Positions 54,112-62,271 are shown, counted from the stretch's first letter. The stretch is DNA of 64,000 nt from Desulfosporosinus cupriresistens (GCF_001707885.1 NZ_MASS01000015.1:1-64000); one strand, 5' to 3'. Notes: generated from the letters alone by a model not told the origin. Numbers and translations are program-made.

Positions 54112-54176
54112 CATTGACGCAATTCCACTAAAGTGCTCTCTAAGCTAAGAAACTTCCTCTGGGCTTGGGTTGACGG
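54112..54176 (+). repeat. 65-bp dispersed repeat, copy 2
   Basis: It matches the inverse of 14980-15048. It lies in a 330-bp gap (53982-54313) that otherwise shows no gene. Confidence 0.85.
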
Positions 54177-54313
54177 GGGGAGTATGACGGGGGGTACTAT
54201 AGGGCTGTTTTCGTCTATTGACGTAAATTTGCTTTGCATTTTCTTTAAGAAGGCTAGACGCCCTTTGAGGTATAGATAATAAAAAGGTTTTTGAGGGAGG
54301 GAGGGCTTTGACC

Positions 54314-55237
54314 ATGTTTGTTCATGAGCATTTGATGCAGGCGGTCTACTTTGCTCCACGTGGGAAGCGACGTCTTCTATTTTTAGGAACGAATATTCAA
54401 CAACGTTATTTAAGTCCTGAGGACAAACTGATAGGGTTTGTGGGAGATGCCGGAGCTGGGAAGTCGTTGTTGATTCGAGGGATGTTTCCAGGGTTAGAAT
54501 TGACTAATGATGACGATGGAATTAATATTAGACCCTTGCCTTTGATGGAGGATGCGGAGCGTGGACATTTTCGTTATCATACTTACCATTTAGATGTCCG
54601 TTTCGAGTCGGCGTTTACACAACCTTGGAGAATTGCTGAAGCTATTCAAAAAGCAATAGCGAGTGGTCATCGCGTGGTCGTTGAACACTTTGACCTCGTT
54701 TATTCTCAGCTTGAGGTTAACGCTGAAGTACTGATTGGAGTAGGGGAAGAAGTGATTGTAACTCGTCCGACAGTGTTTGGGCCAGAGCCGCAGAGTATTG
54801 TAGATATTGTGTTTGATTCGATTAAGTATCGACGCAAGGCACACAGCGCTGAGGACATCACCTCGATGATTCTTGAGGAGATGGGCTTGGATAAACCTGA
54901 AGTCCATAGCGACATTAAACACGGTTTTGTTTTAGAATTACCGGAAAAACCAGATATTGATTTAGATTTAGTGGAACAACGTGTTCTGGATTTAATTAAT
55001 GCCGACTTGCCTATTTGTTTTGCTGATGATGGGCATATACGGGTCGGGCAAATGCTTTATCCCTGCACAGGTCCACGGATTCATATTCGGCGGACTAGTG
55101 AAATCAAAGGCTTTCACTTGCTTAAGGAATTCCGGTTCGACCCCATTGCCCAGCTTTATACTATTGCCGGAATTGTGGGAGAGGAAACAATACCTAGCCG
55201 TACTGTGGATTTTTGTGGAGGGCGCAATCCCAAATAG
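54314..55237 (+). CDS. P-loop protein with a C-terminal tRNA-SAD-like domain
   Basis: The ATG at 54314 follows GGGAGGGAGGGC with good spacing (a TTG at 54308 is possible). The 307-residue protein has a Walker A motif FVGDAGAGKSLLIRG (about 42-56), then VRFESAFTQPWRIAEAIQKA and RVVVEHFD, a kinase-like N-terminal half. The C-terminal 70 residues (YPCTGPRIHIRRTSEIKGFH, then LLKEFRF) resemble the second additional domain of alanyl/threonyl-tRNA synthetases, which contains a C-x-G-x-H and T-x-E-I pattern. The fusion is unusual; substrate unknown. It precedes rph, with its own promoter in between. Confidence 0.75.
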   Translation: MFVHEHLMQAVYFAPRGKRRLLFLGTNIQQRYLSPEDKLIGFVGDAGAGKSLLIRGMFPGLELTNDDDGINIRPLPLMEDAERGHFRYHTYHLDVRFESAFTQPWRIAEAIQKAIASGHRVVVEHFDLVYSQLEVNAEVLIGVGEEVIVTRPTVFGPEPQSIVDIVFDSIKYRRKAHSAEDITSMILEEMGLDKPEVHSDIKHGFVLELPEKPDIDLDLVEQRVLDLINADLPICFADDGHIRVGQMLYPCTGPRIHIRRTSEIKGFHLLKEFRFDPIAQLYTIAGIVGEETIPSRTVDFCGGRNPK

Positions 55238-55264
55238 CTAGCTTCCTATATGTTGAGGAAGTAA

Positions 55265-55294
55265 TTGGCATTTTTCTTGCTATTCTGGTAAACT
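55265..55294 (+). promoter_or_regulatory. Probable promoter of rph-rdgB
   Basis: TTGGCA at 55265-55270, an 18-bp spacer and TAAACT at 55289-55294, about 45 bp before the rph ATG. Confidence 0.5.
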
Positions 55295-55339
55295 GAGATT
55301 AGTAATAAGTACTTGCGCGAAGAAAGGTCAGGTTATAAT

Positions 55340-56064
55340 ATGCAACGTTCTAATGGTCGGTCTTATGATGAATTACGTCCTGTTAAAATTTCACGGCAGT
55401 TTACTAATATACCTGAGGGCTCAGTTCTCATCCAAATTGGTGAGACACGGGTTTTATGTACAGCCAGTGTTGAGGAAAAAGTACCTCCTTTTCAAAAGGG
55501 GTCGGGTAAAGGGTGGGTTACAGCAGAGTATGCAATGATTCCTCGGGCAACACAGTCACGGACGCAACGAGAGGCAACCAAAGGAAAGCTAACCGGTCGT
55601 ACGATGGAGATTCAACGCTTAATTGGGCGTGCCCTGCGATCTGTGGTTGATCTGAAGAAACTTGGCGAACGCACAATTTGGTTGGATTGCGATGTGCTCC
55701 AAGCGGATGGTGGAACGCGTACCGCTGCTATCACAGGAGCTTACGTTGCCTTGGTTGACGCTGTTCAATATTTATTGGAAAAGAAACTTATTAGAACGAA
55801 CCCAATTCAGGATACGCTTGCGGCCATCTCAGTGGGGAAGGTTCAAGGACAAGCGGTGCTGGATTTAGCGTATGAAGAAGATTCACAAGCGGACGTAGAT
55901 ATGAATATCGTTATGACCGGTGCCGGAAAGTTTGTGGAAATCCAAGGCACACAGAAGAAATCCCCTTTGACCGTGCAGATTTGGATACGTTTTTGCAACT
56001 TGCCGAAAAAGGGATTCGCGCTTTGATGGAGGTACAGAAATCGGCGGTGGAAACAAATTCATGA
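55340..56064 (+). pseudogene. rph: Ribonuclease PH, 3' end frameshifted
   Basis: Phosphorolytic trimming of tRNA 3' ends. The ATG at 55340 ([17 protein letters not shown]) follows AAAGGTCAGG. The protein is fully conserved through [30 protein letters not shown] and [19 protein letters not shown]. At CCAAGGCACACAGA (55942-55955) the frame changes and ends early at 56026 with an unrelated tail. One inserted G restores [37 protein letters not shown] and a stop at 56064 that overlaps the rdgB ATG (ATGA). The active core is intact, but the lost C-terminal helix is needed for oligomer packing in the family. Confidence 0.88.
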
Positions 56065-56738
56065 AGATAGTACTGGCGACTCAAAACCAGGGGAAAGTCC
56101 GAGAACTTCAAGAATTGCTTATGGATGAGGGGATTGAAGTACTTTCATTAGCGGATATTCCTGATTGGGAGGATGTGGAGGAAACCGGAAGAACCTTCGC
56201 AGACAACGCTGCACTTAAAGCTAGAGCAGCAGTCAAGAAAACAGGGTTAATTGCTCTTGCCGACGATTCCGGTTTAGAAGTAGATGCTTTAGATGGTGCA
56301 CCAGGCGTTTATTCTGCGCGCTTTGCCGGTGAGCCTAAAGATGATGAACGTAACAATGACAAACTACTCCATCTCTTAGAAACTACCTCGGATGACAAAA
56401 GGACGGCGCGTTTTCGCTGTGCGTTGGTTATGGCAACGTCTTCTGGGAAAGAATATCTTACAGAGGGTGTTGTTGAAGGGCAAATCTTAAGGCAACGTCG
56501 TGGACAAGATGGATTCGGTTATGACCCAATCTTTTATCTACCAGAGTATGAACGAACTATGGCTCAGCTGACCTTGACTGAAAAAAATAAATTAAGCCAC
56601 AGAGCTCAGGCATTTCGACAAGCGATTCCGATTCTACAAGCTCTTAAAGAAAACTTGGCTGGCGCCCACGAAGACACTGTCTTCGCACGGGTTAAACCTT
56701 CTTGCAGTATGAAACAAAAAGTTATACTTTCTGACTAG
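56061..56738 (+). CDS. rdgB: XTP/dITP pyrophosphatase (RdgB/Ham1 family)
   Basis: It hydrolyses non-canonical purine triphosphates (ITP, XTP) to keep them out of DNA. The ATG at 56061 overlaps the rph stop in the restored frame. Motifs: LATQNQGKVRELQELL (5-20), DDSGLEVDAL (68-77), GVYSARFAG and GFGYDPIF. The family normally ends soon after SHRAQAFRQAIPIL. Here residues 197-225 (ENLAGAHEDTVFARVKPSCS, then MKQKVILSD) are encoded by a mosaic repeat element, so the C-terminus is foreign. The enzyme core is complete. Confidence 0.93.
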   Translation: MKIVLATQNQGKVRELQELLMDEGIEVLSLADIPDWEDVEETGRTFADNAALKARAAVKKTGLIALADDSGLEVDALDGAPGVYSARFAGEPKDDERNNDKLLHLLETTSDDKRTARFRCALVMATSSGKEYLTEGVVEGQILRQRRGQDGFGYDPIFYLPEYERTMAQLTLTEKNKLSHRAQAFRQAIPILQALKENLAGAHEDTVFARVKPSCSMKQKVILSD

Positions 56739-56745
56739 TACAAAG
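56652..56745 (+). repeat. Mosaic palindromic element, copy E, inside the 3' end of rdgB
   Basis: AAAACTTGGCTGGCGCCCA, then CGAAGACACTGTCTTCG (about 56669-56685), GCACGGGTTAAACCTTCTTG, then TATGAAACAAAAAGTTATAC and TTTCTGACTAGTACAAA. The last part is the inverse of the left end of copy C (25555). The element supplies the rdgB stop codon. Confidence 0.9.
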
Positions 56746-56849
56746 AGAGCTAAAAGGTAGTGGCTTAAAGGGAATTTTAAAAGGAATTGTGGTTTTTTTG
56801 GTTGATAAAAATGTCCTCGAATCGCTCAAAAAAACTTTTGAAATTTTTC

Positions 56850-56878
56850 TTGACGAATGGGCGAAGATGAGCTATACT
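56850..56878 (+). promoter_or_regulatory. Promoter of the tRNA cluster
   Basis: TTGACG at 56850-56855, a 17-bp spacer and TATACT at 56873-56878, ending 15 bp before tRNA-Pro. Confidence 0.85.
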
Positions 56879-56893
56879 AATCAAGTCACCAAT

Positions 56894-56971
56894 CGGGGCA
56901 TAGCGCAGCTTGGCTAGCGCGCCTGCCTTGGGAGCAGGAGGCCGGGGGTTCGAATCCCTCTGCCCCGACCA
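56894..56971 (+). tRNA. tRNA-Pro (anticodon TGG)
   Basis: Acceptor arms CGGGGCA and TGCCCCG pair fully. The anticodon stem CCTGC/GCAGG holds loop CTTGGGA with TGG. GGTTCGAATCC is the T arm. CCA is encoded at the 3' end. It is the first of three tRNAs in one transcript. Confidence 0.96.
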
Positions 56972-57035
56972 TGATTTTCCCAAGATCTTCTTCGGTTAAA
57001 TGGGTAACCTGAGTTGACAATCGTAATTCTTGAAT

Positions 57036-57112
57036 GCGCCTGTAGCTCAGTTGGATAGAGCATCTGCCTTCTAAGCAGGTTGTCGGGGGTTCGAGTCTCT
57101 CCAGGCGCACCA
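57036..57112 (+). tRNA. tRNA-Arg (anticodon TCT)
   Basis: Acceptor GCGCCTG pairs with CAGGCGC. The anticodon stem TCTGC/GCAGG holds loop CTTCTAA with TCT, which reads AGA/AGG. The T arm has GGTTCGAGTC. CCA is encoded. Confidence 0.96.
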
Positions 57113-57127
57113 CTTAAAAATCATTAT

Positions 57128-57204
57128 GGTGGGTGTGGCGAAGTGGTTAACGCACCGGGTTGTGGCTCCGGCATTCGTGGGTTCAAGCCCCATCACCCAC
57201 CCCA
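57128..57204 (+). tRNA. tRNA-His (anticodon GTG)
   Basis: Acceptor GTGGGTG pairs with CACCCAC. The extra G at 57128 faces C at 57201, the G(-1)-C73 identity pair of tRNA-His. The anticodon loop TTGTGGC has GTG. The T arm has GGTTCAAGCC. CCA is encoded. Confidence 0.96.
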
Positions 57205-57212
57205 TAACGCAA

Positions 57213-57247
57213 AAACGACACCAGGAATTTATTCCTGGTGTTTTTTG
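57213..57247 (+). terminator. Terminator of the tRNA cluster
   Basis: ACACCAGGA (57218-57226) and TCCTGGTGT (57233-57241) arms, followed by TTTTTG. Confidence 0.88.
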
Positions 57248-57457
57248 ATGCGTAAATATCTCTAAGGCAATTCTCTAAGGCAATTCTATGAAGGAATGCA
57301 GTCGAACACGCTGCAAAAATTGTACTTATAGCGAGTATTTAAGAATGCTATTCTACAAAAATGACGAAACAACATAAAATTCGCGCTAAAATTAAGGAAA
57401 ATGTTGTAATTATATTAAGAAAATCGAAAATCAGAAAATAATGAAGGAAATAATTGG

Positions 57458-57862
57458 TTGAGGTAAAGTATTATACTATAGTATAATATACTCAGTTATA
57501 TAAAAGAATTTTAATAACTTTCCCAACTCGTGGTGAGCATTGATTAAATGGCATGTGTGAGACAATGATTTGCAGTTAGAATTGGTCACGTTAAATTGCA
57601 AGGAGTCAAACGTGAACCCGGCACACTCATATTTGAGTGTGCCTTTAATGTTCGCCAGAATGGCGATTAGGTGGTGGCGAAGTCCAGTTTAGTTTGGTTC
57701 GGTTTGGTTAAGTTTGGTTCAGTCAGGAGGCTAATGTTAGGCAGTAAAGCGGCTTTTTGCAGATCGCATGGAGTGAGGATTTAAGTTTGAGTACTACTGA
57801 ATTTGCAACCCGGATTCAGCGAATTCAAATATAAGTGGATGATTCTGAATGAGGTGAGAAAG
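57458..57862 (+). promoter_or_regulatory. Candidate promoter and long leader of the NarL-type kinase
   Basis: TTGAGG at 57458-57463, 18 bp, and TATAAT at 57482-57487 form a plausible promoter; the -10 lies in a TATA-rich palindrome. The 375-nt leader holds a perfect hairpin GGCACACTCA/TGAGTGTGCC (57620-57643) followed by TTTA. It also has four direct copies of a TTTGGTT-type unit at about 57686-57723. This suggests attenuation or leader control. No gene is seen in 57248-57862. Confidence 0.5.
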
Positions 57863-59194
57863 ATGATAAATAGGGAGATAAATCTGATAAGCTATCTCTG
57901 TTGTTTTATTTTTACAGCGAATCACCTATGGCCACAACAAGCGATTCCTTTGATCAACAAAATGGAAAAGCCCATTATCCTCTATATATTGGCTGAAATT
58001 ATTATTGGCATGTGGATAGAAGTAAACAATACGCGCGCAAATAACATAATTCTTAATAAATCGAATGTTAAACCAGAGTTGTCAGTTGATAAACTCATTG
58101 AGTTCTATCATTCAATCGACTTTCAAAAGGCTTCGAGTAATTTTTTTGATATGACAAGTAAATTGTGTGAGCATATTTCTACAATAACGGGAGTTGATTC
58201 AACTTTCGTATGGTTATCTCCCCAAGAAGGAATTAAAGGCTCTATACAAATGACACCTTACAACAAACTACTCGAAGAAAAGATTGCTAATGAACTAGGG
58301 AAAGCTTGGAATGATCTTCGAAATGAAGAGGAAGCTACATTCGTTCGCCTCGTACATTCATGGTACTATTTAGCCCCAGTTAAAACAAAAACAAACTTTT
58401 ATGGATTTATAGGAATATTTTGGGACTCTACCGCAAATGACGAGTCTAAGGCCAGACTCCTACAAAACGTTAGAGTTGTTGCAGAATGGAGTGCAATCAT
58501 TTATGAGAGGGTACATACAGAAAACATGACGGCTAAATCGATGATCGAAATGGAGCAAAAACGAATAGGTGATGAAATTCATGATCTCATTTCTGGACGA
58601 CTTTTTAGCGCTGTTTGTGCTACGTCTGTCTTAATGCGATCCGCTAAAGTGGATGAAAAAGATAAGGAACAACTCCAGCTCATTGCAAGCACGGTTAATC
58701 AAGCCCTCAGTGAGCTGCGTTCAATAATCCACGTCCTCAAAAAAACTCCTAACGAACAGTGGTTCGAGCGTCAGATAAAACGCTATCTTGATATAGTTGC
58801 CAAACTGCATGGGATTTCTGTCTCCTTACTAATCAAAGAGGAATTTGCCAACATTGAGAGACAACACGCTCGAGCTTTATATCGAATTATTTGTGAAGCG
58901 GCAAGCAATGCCGTGGAACATGGTCATTGTAAAAATTTAAGTATTGAACTTATGAATAAACGATCCGAATTACATTTAACGATCATAGATGATGGTATTG
59001 GTTTTGAACCGGTAAATAGCGCCGGGGAACAGCACGGTTTGGGGTTAACCAACATCACCTGTTTAGCTCATTCAATGAATGCGATTTCATCGATTGAAAG
59101 TCATATGGGTCGAGGGACTCGGATAAAAATCATTGTACCTAATGAGCAAACAAAGATCACCACTGTAAAGACGTTTGAGGAGGTAGTTTCATGA
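57863..59194 (+). CDS. NarL-type sensor histidine kinase (HisKA_3)
   Basis: The ATG at 57863 is chosen over longer frames because GAGGTGAG lies five bases upstream. The 443-residue protein has two weak hydrophobic segments near the N-terminus (about 7-20 and 37-52). A region of about 150 residues (GVDSTFVWLSP, TNFYGFIGIFWDS) looks like a GAF-type sensor. The HisKA_3 helix QKRIGDEIHDLISGRLFSAV carries the phospho-His. HATPase_c follows with ALYRIICEAASNAVEHG, IDDGIGFEP and GLGLTNI. It overlaps the first response regulator by four bases (ATGA). No conserved redox Cys pattern is seen. Confidence 0.9.
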   Translation: MINREINLISYLCCFIFTANHLWPQQAIPLINKMEKPIILYILAEIIIGMWIEVNNTRANNIILNKSNVKPELSVDKLIEFYHSIDFQKASSNFFDMTSKLCEHISTITGVDSTFVWLSPQEGIKGSIQMTPYNKLLEEKIANELGKAWNDLRNEEEATFVRLVHSWYYLAPVKTKTNFYGFIGIFWDSTANDESKARLLQNVRVVAEWSAIIYERVHTENMTAKSMIEMEQKRIGDEIHDLISGRLFSAVCATSVLMRSAKVDEKDKEQLQLIASTVNQALSELRSIIHVLKKTPNEQWFERQIKRYLDIVAKLHGISVSLLIKEEFANIERQHARALYRIICEAASNAVEHGHCKNLSIELMNKRSELHLTIIDDGIGFEPVNSAGEQHGLGLTNITCLAHSMNAISSIESHMGRGTRIKIIVPNEQTKITTVKTFEEVVS

Positions 59195-59808
59195 CCTTAG
59201 TGTCGATTGATGATTTCCCAATAGCGAGACAGGGTCTAATGGCAGTTTTGGAATTAGAAGAGGAGTTTGAGTTAGTTGGGCAAGCTTCCAGTATCATAGA
59301 GGCACGCGACGTTATTTTTAGGTTAAAACCAGATATTGTTATTATTGACTTAAAGCTAAAGGATGAGTGCGGTTTTGATATTGTCTCAGAAATTAAAGAT
59401 TTATGCGATAAGTGTAAGATTATTATTTTAACTTCTTCGTCAGACCCGGATGATTTTAAGCGGGCATCCGAGTTTAATGTAGATGGATATATTTTAAAAG
59501 ATGCAATGCCTGAAGAAATAGTCAGCGCTATTCGGCTGGTTAGTAAAGGCAGAAAGTATTATGATCCATCCATCATGGAAATTGTACTGAAGAAAGAAAA
59601 ACTTGAGAATATCGAACAGTTAACGCCTAGAGAGCTAGAAGTACTGGCATCGTTAGGTAAGGGCTTAAATAATAAAGATATCGCCAAACATCTATTCATT
59701 ACAGAGTATACGGTGAAAAAACATGTTAGCCAAGTTCTCGGGAAGCTGGGACTAGGTTGCCGTACCCAGGCGGCACTCTATGCAAGTGTACGTGGAATTG
59801 TTCATTAA
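59191..59808 (+). CDS. NarL/FixJ-family response regulator 1
   Basis: The ATG overlaps the kinase stop. The receiver (about 1-120) has DD at 7-8 (SIDDFP), Asp53 as phospho-acceptor (VIIDLKLKD), and Lys in YILKDAMPEE. The C-terminal LuxR-type HTH (about 145-205) has LTPRELEVLASLGKGLNNKDIAKHL and TEYTVKKHVSQVL. It is the direct partner of the upstream kinase. Two more genes with the same lengths and motifs follow. Confidence 0.93.
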   Translation: MTLVSIDDFPIARQGLMAVLELEEEFELVGQASSIIEARDVIFRLKPDIVIIDLKLKDECGFDIVSEIKDLCDKCKIIILTSSSDPDDFKRASEFNVDGYILKDAMPEEIVSAIRLVSKGRKYYDPSIMEIVLKKEKLENIEQLTPRELEVLASLGKGLNNKDIAKHLFITEYTVKKHVSQVLGKLGLGCRTQAALYASVRGIVH

Positions 59809-59840
59809 TTATTCAATTATTTACATAACTTGAAGTTTGA

Positions 59841-60052
59841 AGTCACTGCCTGAGCGGTGGCTTTTTTGATGTTTGTTCATAATGGTTGGAGTGGTTCTAA
59901 AGTATAGAGTTATCTGTCTTAATGATCACATGATAGTAGACTCAAGCCTACCAAAACAGTGCCTATTAGGCTATCACGAAGTTATTCCATCGCGCGAAGA
60001 TTAAAATCACGGAAAATTAGATAATAGAGCTTAGAGCTTAATCTAATTTTTC
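59841..60052 (+). terminator. Two hairpins between response regulators 1 and 2
   Basis: AGTCAC/GTGGCT arms at 59841-59861 with T6, and AAAATTAGAT/ATCTAATTTT arms at 60013-60050 followed by T. The rest of 59809-60294 shows no supported gene. Regulator 2 is therefore probably transcribed on its own. Confidence 0.65.
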
Positions 60053-60294
60053 AGGTCTTGGACAAGGAGTTTAACTATAGGCTACGGCCTAAAATCATTA
60101 GAGACCGCGCCAAAAGGAGGCATGACAGCAAGATAGTCCAAGATAGAAAATATCATATTCAGCTCTCACTGAGGAGATTAAATTTTTCCAATATTGTGGT
60201 GAAGACACAGGACGGCGAATGATTGTTAGAAATAGAAGGTGGGAATGGGCAAAAACGTGATGAAGTCAAATAGTCCTTAGGAGGGTCGATGTGT

Positions 60295-60900
60295 GTGAGG
60301 TATGTATGTGTAGATGACTTTCCGTTATTGAGACAGGGACTTAGAGCAATTTTGAGGGCAGAAGATGGTTTTGAATTTGTGGGCCAAGCTACTTCAGTTA
60401 ATGAAGCAAAAGATGTTATTTCCAAATCACGCCCGGATGTTGCTATTTTAGATTTAAGGCTCAAGGACGGATCCGGATTAGAAATTATAACAGAAATGAA
60501 AAAAATTAATATCGGCTGTAAGTATGTGGTGTTGACATTTTCAAATAAACCAGAAGATTTTATGATTGCTTATGACTTGGGTATTGATGGATATATTTTA
60601 AAAGATGCTATGCCAGAAGAAATCGTCAATGCGATTCGATCAGTAACACGAGGGAAAAAATACTATGACCCAGCAGTTATTGAATGGGTTCTAAAAAAAC
60701 AAAATCAACATGTGGAACAGCTAACAATAAGAGAGCAGGAAGTGCTAGCGGCACTTGGGGCGGGTTTAAGTAATAAAGATATTGCAGAGCAGTTATACAT
60801 TACGGAATATACGGTTAAAAAGCATGTAAGCCGGATTTTAGCTAAGCTTGATTTCAGTTGTAGAACTCAGGCTGCACTTTATTCAAGTCATATGCGTTAA
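60295..60900 (+). CDS. NarL/FixJ-family response regulator 2
   Basis: The GTG at 60295 is chosen because AGGAGGG is well spaced and the alignment with its paralogues starts there (MRYVCVDDFP); an ATG lies two codons earlier. Asp53 (AILDLRLKD) and the Lys in YILKDAMPEE are present. The LuxR-type HTH reads LTIREQEVLAALGAGLSNKDIAEQL. It is roughly 55-60% identical to regulators 1 and 3. There is no kinase of its own nearby. Confidence 0.92.
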   Translation: MRYVCVDDFPLLRQGLRAILRAEDGFEFVGQATSVNEAKDVISKSRPDVAILDLRLKDGSGLEIITEMKKINIGCKYVVLTFSNKPEDFMIAYDLGIDGYILKDAMPEEIVNAIRSVTRGKKYYDPAVIEWVLKKQNQHVEQLTIREQEVLAALGAGLSNKDIAEQLYITEYTVKKHVSRILAKLDFSCRTQAALYSSHMR

Positions 60901-60939
60901 ATTGTGAAGTGTACTTCTTACACGAATGATTCTGCGTAA

Positions 60940-60955
60940 GGGCGAGAAATCGCCC
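60940..60955 (+). terminator. GNRA-capped hairpin after regulator 2
   Basis: GGGCGA-GAAA-TCGCCC is a 6-bp stem with a GAAA tetraloop, followed by CAATTATTTT. It is a weak terminator or a stability stem. The rest of 60901-61214 shows nothing recognisable. Confidence 0.5.
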
Positions 60956-61214
60956 CAATTATTTTGGCTTGAAACGAGAAAAAGTAATAACTGGTTCTTT
61001 AGTGTAATTCATATACCTCATTCGTTACTTTCGAGTACTCCGCTTGTATAAGGCAAGGGGACGCTTTCGATTAAGTTAAAGGTGTTCATTTGTGTGACGA
61101 AAAAGGTCAGAAAATAAACAATAATTGATACAAAGGTATTCTAAAAAAAGTGGTCGACATCCTAGATCGTATAGATTGCCTTAGGAAGCATTTGTGGCTT
61201 GGGGGGTTAGTTTT

Positions 61215-61820
61215 GTGAGGATTATATCTATAGATGATTTTCCGTTATCAAGACTGGGACTCATTGCAATCTTGGAGCAAGAAGAGGAGTTTGAGTTTGT
61301 AGGACAAGCTTCTTCTGTTATGGAAGCTTTAGATGTCATTAGACGATCCGAACCAGATATCATTATTTTGGATTTAGTACTTAAGGATGAAAGCGGATTA
61401 GATATCTTGTCAGAGACCAAAAAGCAAGGTTACGAATGTAAATGGGTAGTGTTAACTGCTTCATTTAACTCAGAGGATTTCAGGCGCGCTAGCGATCTGG
61501 GAATCGATGGATATATTTTAAAAGATGCAATGCCCGAAGAAATTGTTTCTGCCATACGCTTAGTCAGCAAGGGTCGGAAATATTACGATCCTGCAATAAT
61601 GGAACTCATTATGAAGCAATCAAAAATAGAAGTTGTGGATTTGTTAACGCCAAGAGAACATGAGGTACTTAGAGCACTTGGAACAGGTTTAACGAACAAG
61701 GACATCGCTCAGCAATTATTCATTTCAGAGTGTACAGTTAAGAAACATGTTAGCCAGGTTCTTGCAAAACTCGGTTTTAGTGGTCGTACGCAGGCAGCTC
61801 TTTATGCAAAAGTCCTTTGA
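61215..61820 (+). CDS. NarL/FixJ-family response regulator 3
   Basis: The GTG at 61215 aligns with its paralogues (MRIISIDDFP) and follows GGGGGGTTAG. Asp53 (IILDLVLKD), LTASF, and Lys in YILKDAMPEE are present. The HTH reads LTPREHEVLRALGTGLTNKDIAQQL. It is closest to regulator 1 (SAIRLVSKGRKYYDP is identical). It may share the one kinase or answer other kinases. Confidence 0.92.
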   Translation: MRIISIDDFPLSRLGLIAILEQEEEFEFVGQASSVMEALDVIRRSEPDIIILDLVLKDESGLDILSETKKQGYECKWVVLTASFNSEDFRRASDLGIDGYILKDAMPEEIVSAIRLVSKGRKYYDPAIMELIMKQSKIEVVDLLTPREHEVLRALGTGLTNKDIAQQLFISECTVKKHVSQVLAKLGFSGRTQAALYAKVL

Positions 61821-61993
61821 TGAAAAAATTATTTAGCCCGATACCAGTGTCAATGGGATCATAAACACGAAGCGAAATGGAAGCCTCCTCCTCCTACACC
61901 AATACAATCCTTCTAGGGCAGGGGGGCATCCACTACAGTCAAACCACGGTAGAGATTAAAGTTGCCGCTGTGATGCAAACGGTGACGGCCGTG

Positions 61994-62041
61994 ACAAAAA
62001 ATCCGCTGGACTGATGTTTCAGGGCATCAACCTAGCGGATT
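61994..62041 (-). terminator. Terminator of the FtsX-permease remnant
   Basis: Arms AATCCGCT and AGCGGATT (62000-62041) with an inner TGATG/CATCA stem. On the minus strand it is followed by TTTTTT. It lies just downstream of the decayed permease end. Confidence 0.7.
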
Positions 62042-62069
62042 ATTGCATTATTCGAAGATGCTTTCTAAC

Positions 62070-62123
62070 TTACTCATACCGCAGAGCATCAACTGGGTGC
62101 TGCTTAGCAGCCTCTATTTTTAA
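62070..62123 (-). pseudogene. C-terminal remnant of a MacB/FtsX-family permease
   Basis: On the minus strand the last 14 codons before a TAA at 62070-62072 read EAAKQHPVDALRYE. This is the family-specific end of MacB-like permeases (compare AAAMDPIDALRYE of the gene at 22467). No frame continues upstream beyond about 62123. With its terminator, it marks a deleted efflux operon. The other parts of 61821-62271 show no gene. Confidence 0.7.
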
Positions 62124-62271
62124 TCGTTCTGCTTTTTCTTAACATTGAACCTCAGGTACGGTTTAATCGAGTATAGGTTATAATAAGATCATTAATAAAT
62201 AACCAAACGTAACTTGGGGGACGATACACTACAGGTTCCTTAATCAGCTAATTAAAAGGGGAGAATGACCG

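Noticed and set aside
59882..60004. 41-codon frame between response regulators 1 and 2
   Set aside because: No SD, no recognisable features, and it spans a region between two terminators.
61821..62000. Cyclic-di-GMP or other riboswitch in the gap before the TVP38-family gene
   Set aside because: The sequence does not fit the GEMM consensus or another known class; the visible hairpin is a minus-strand terminator.
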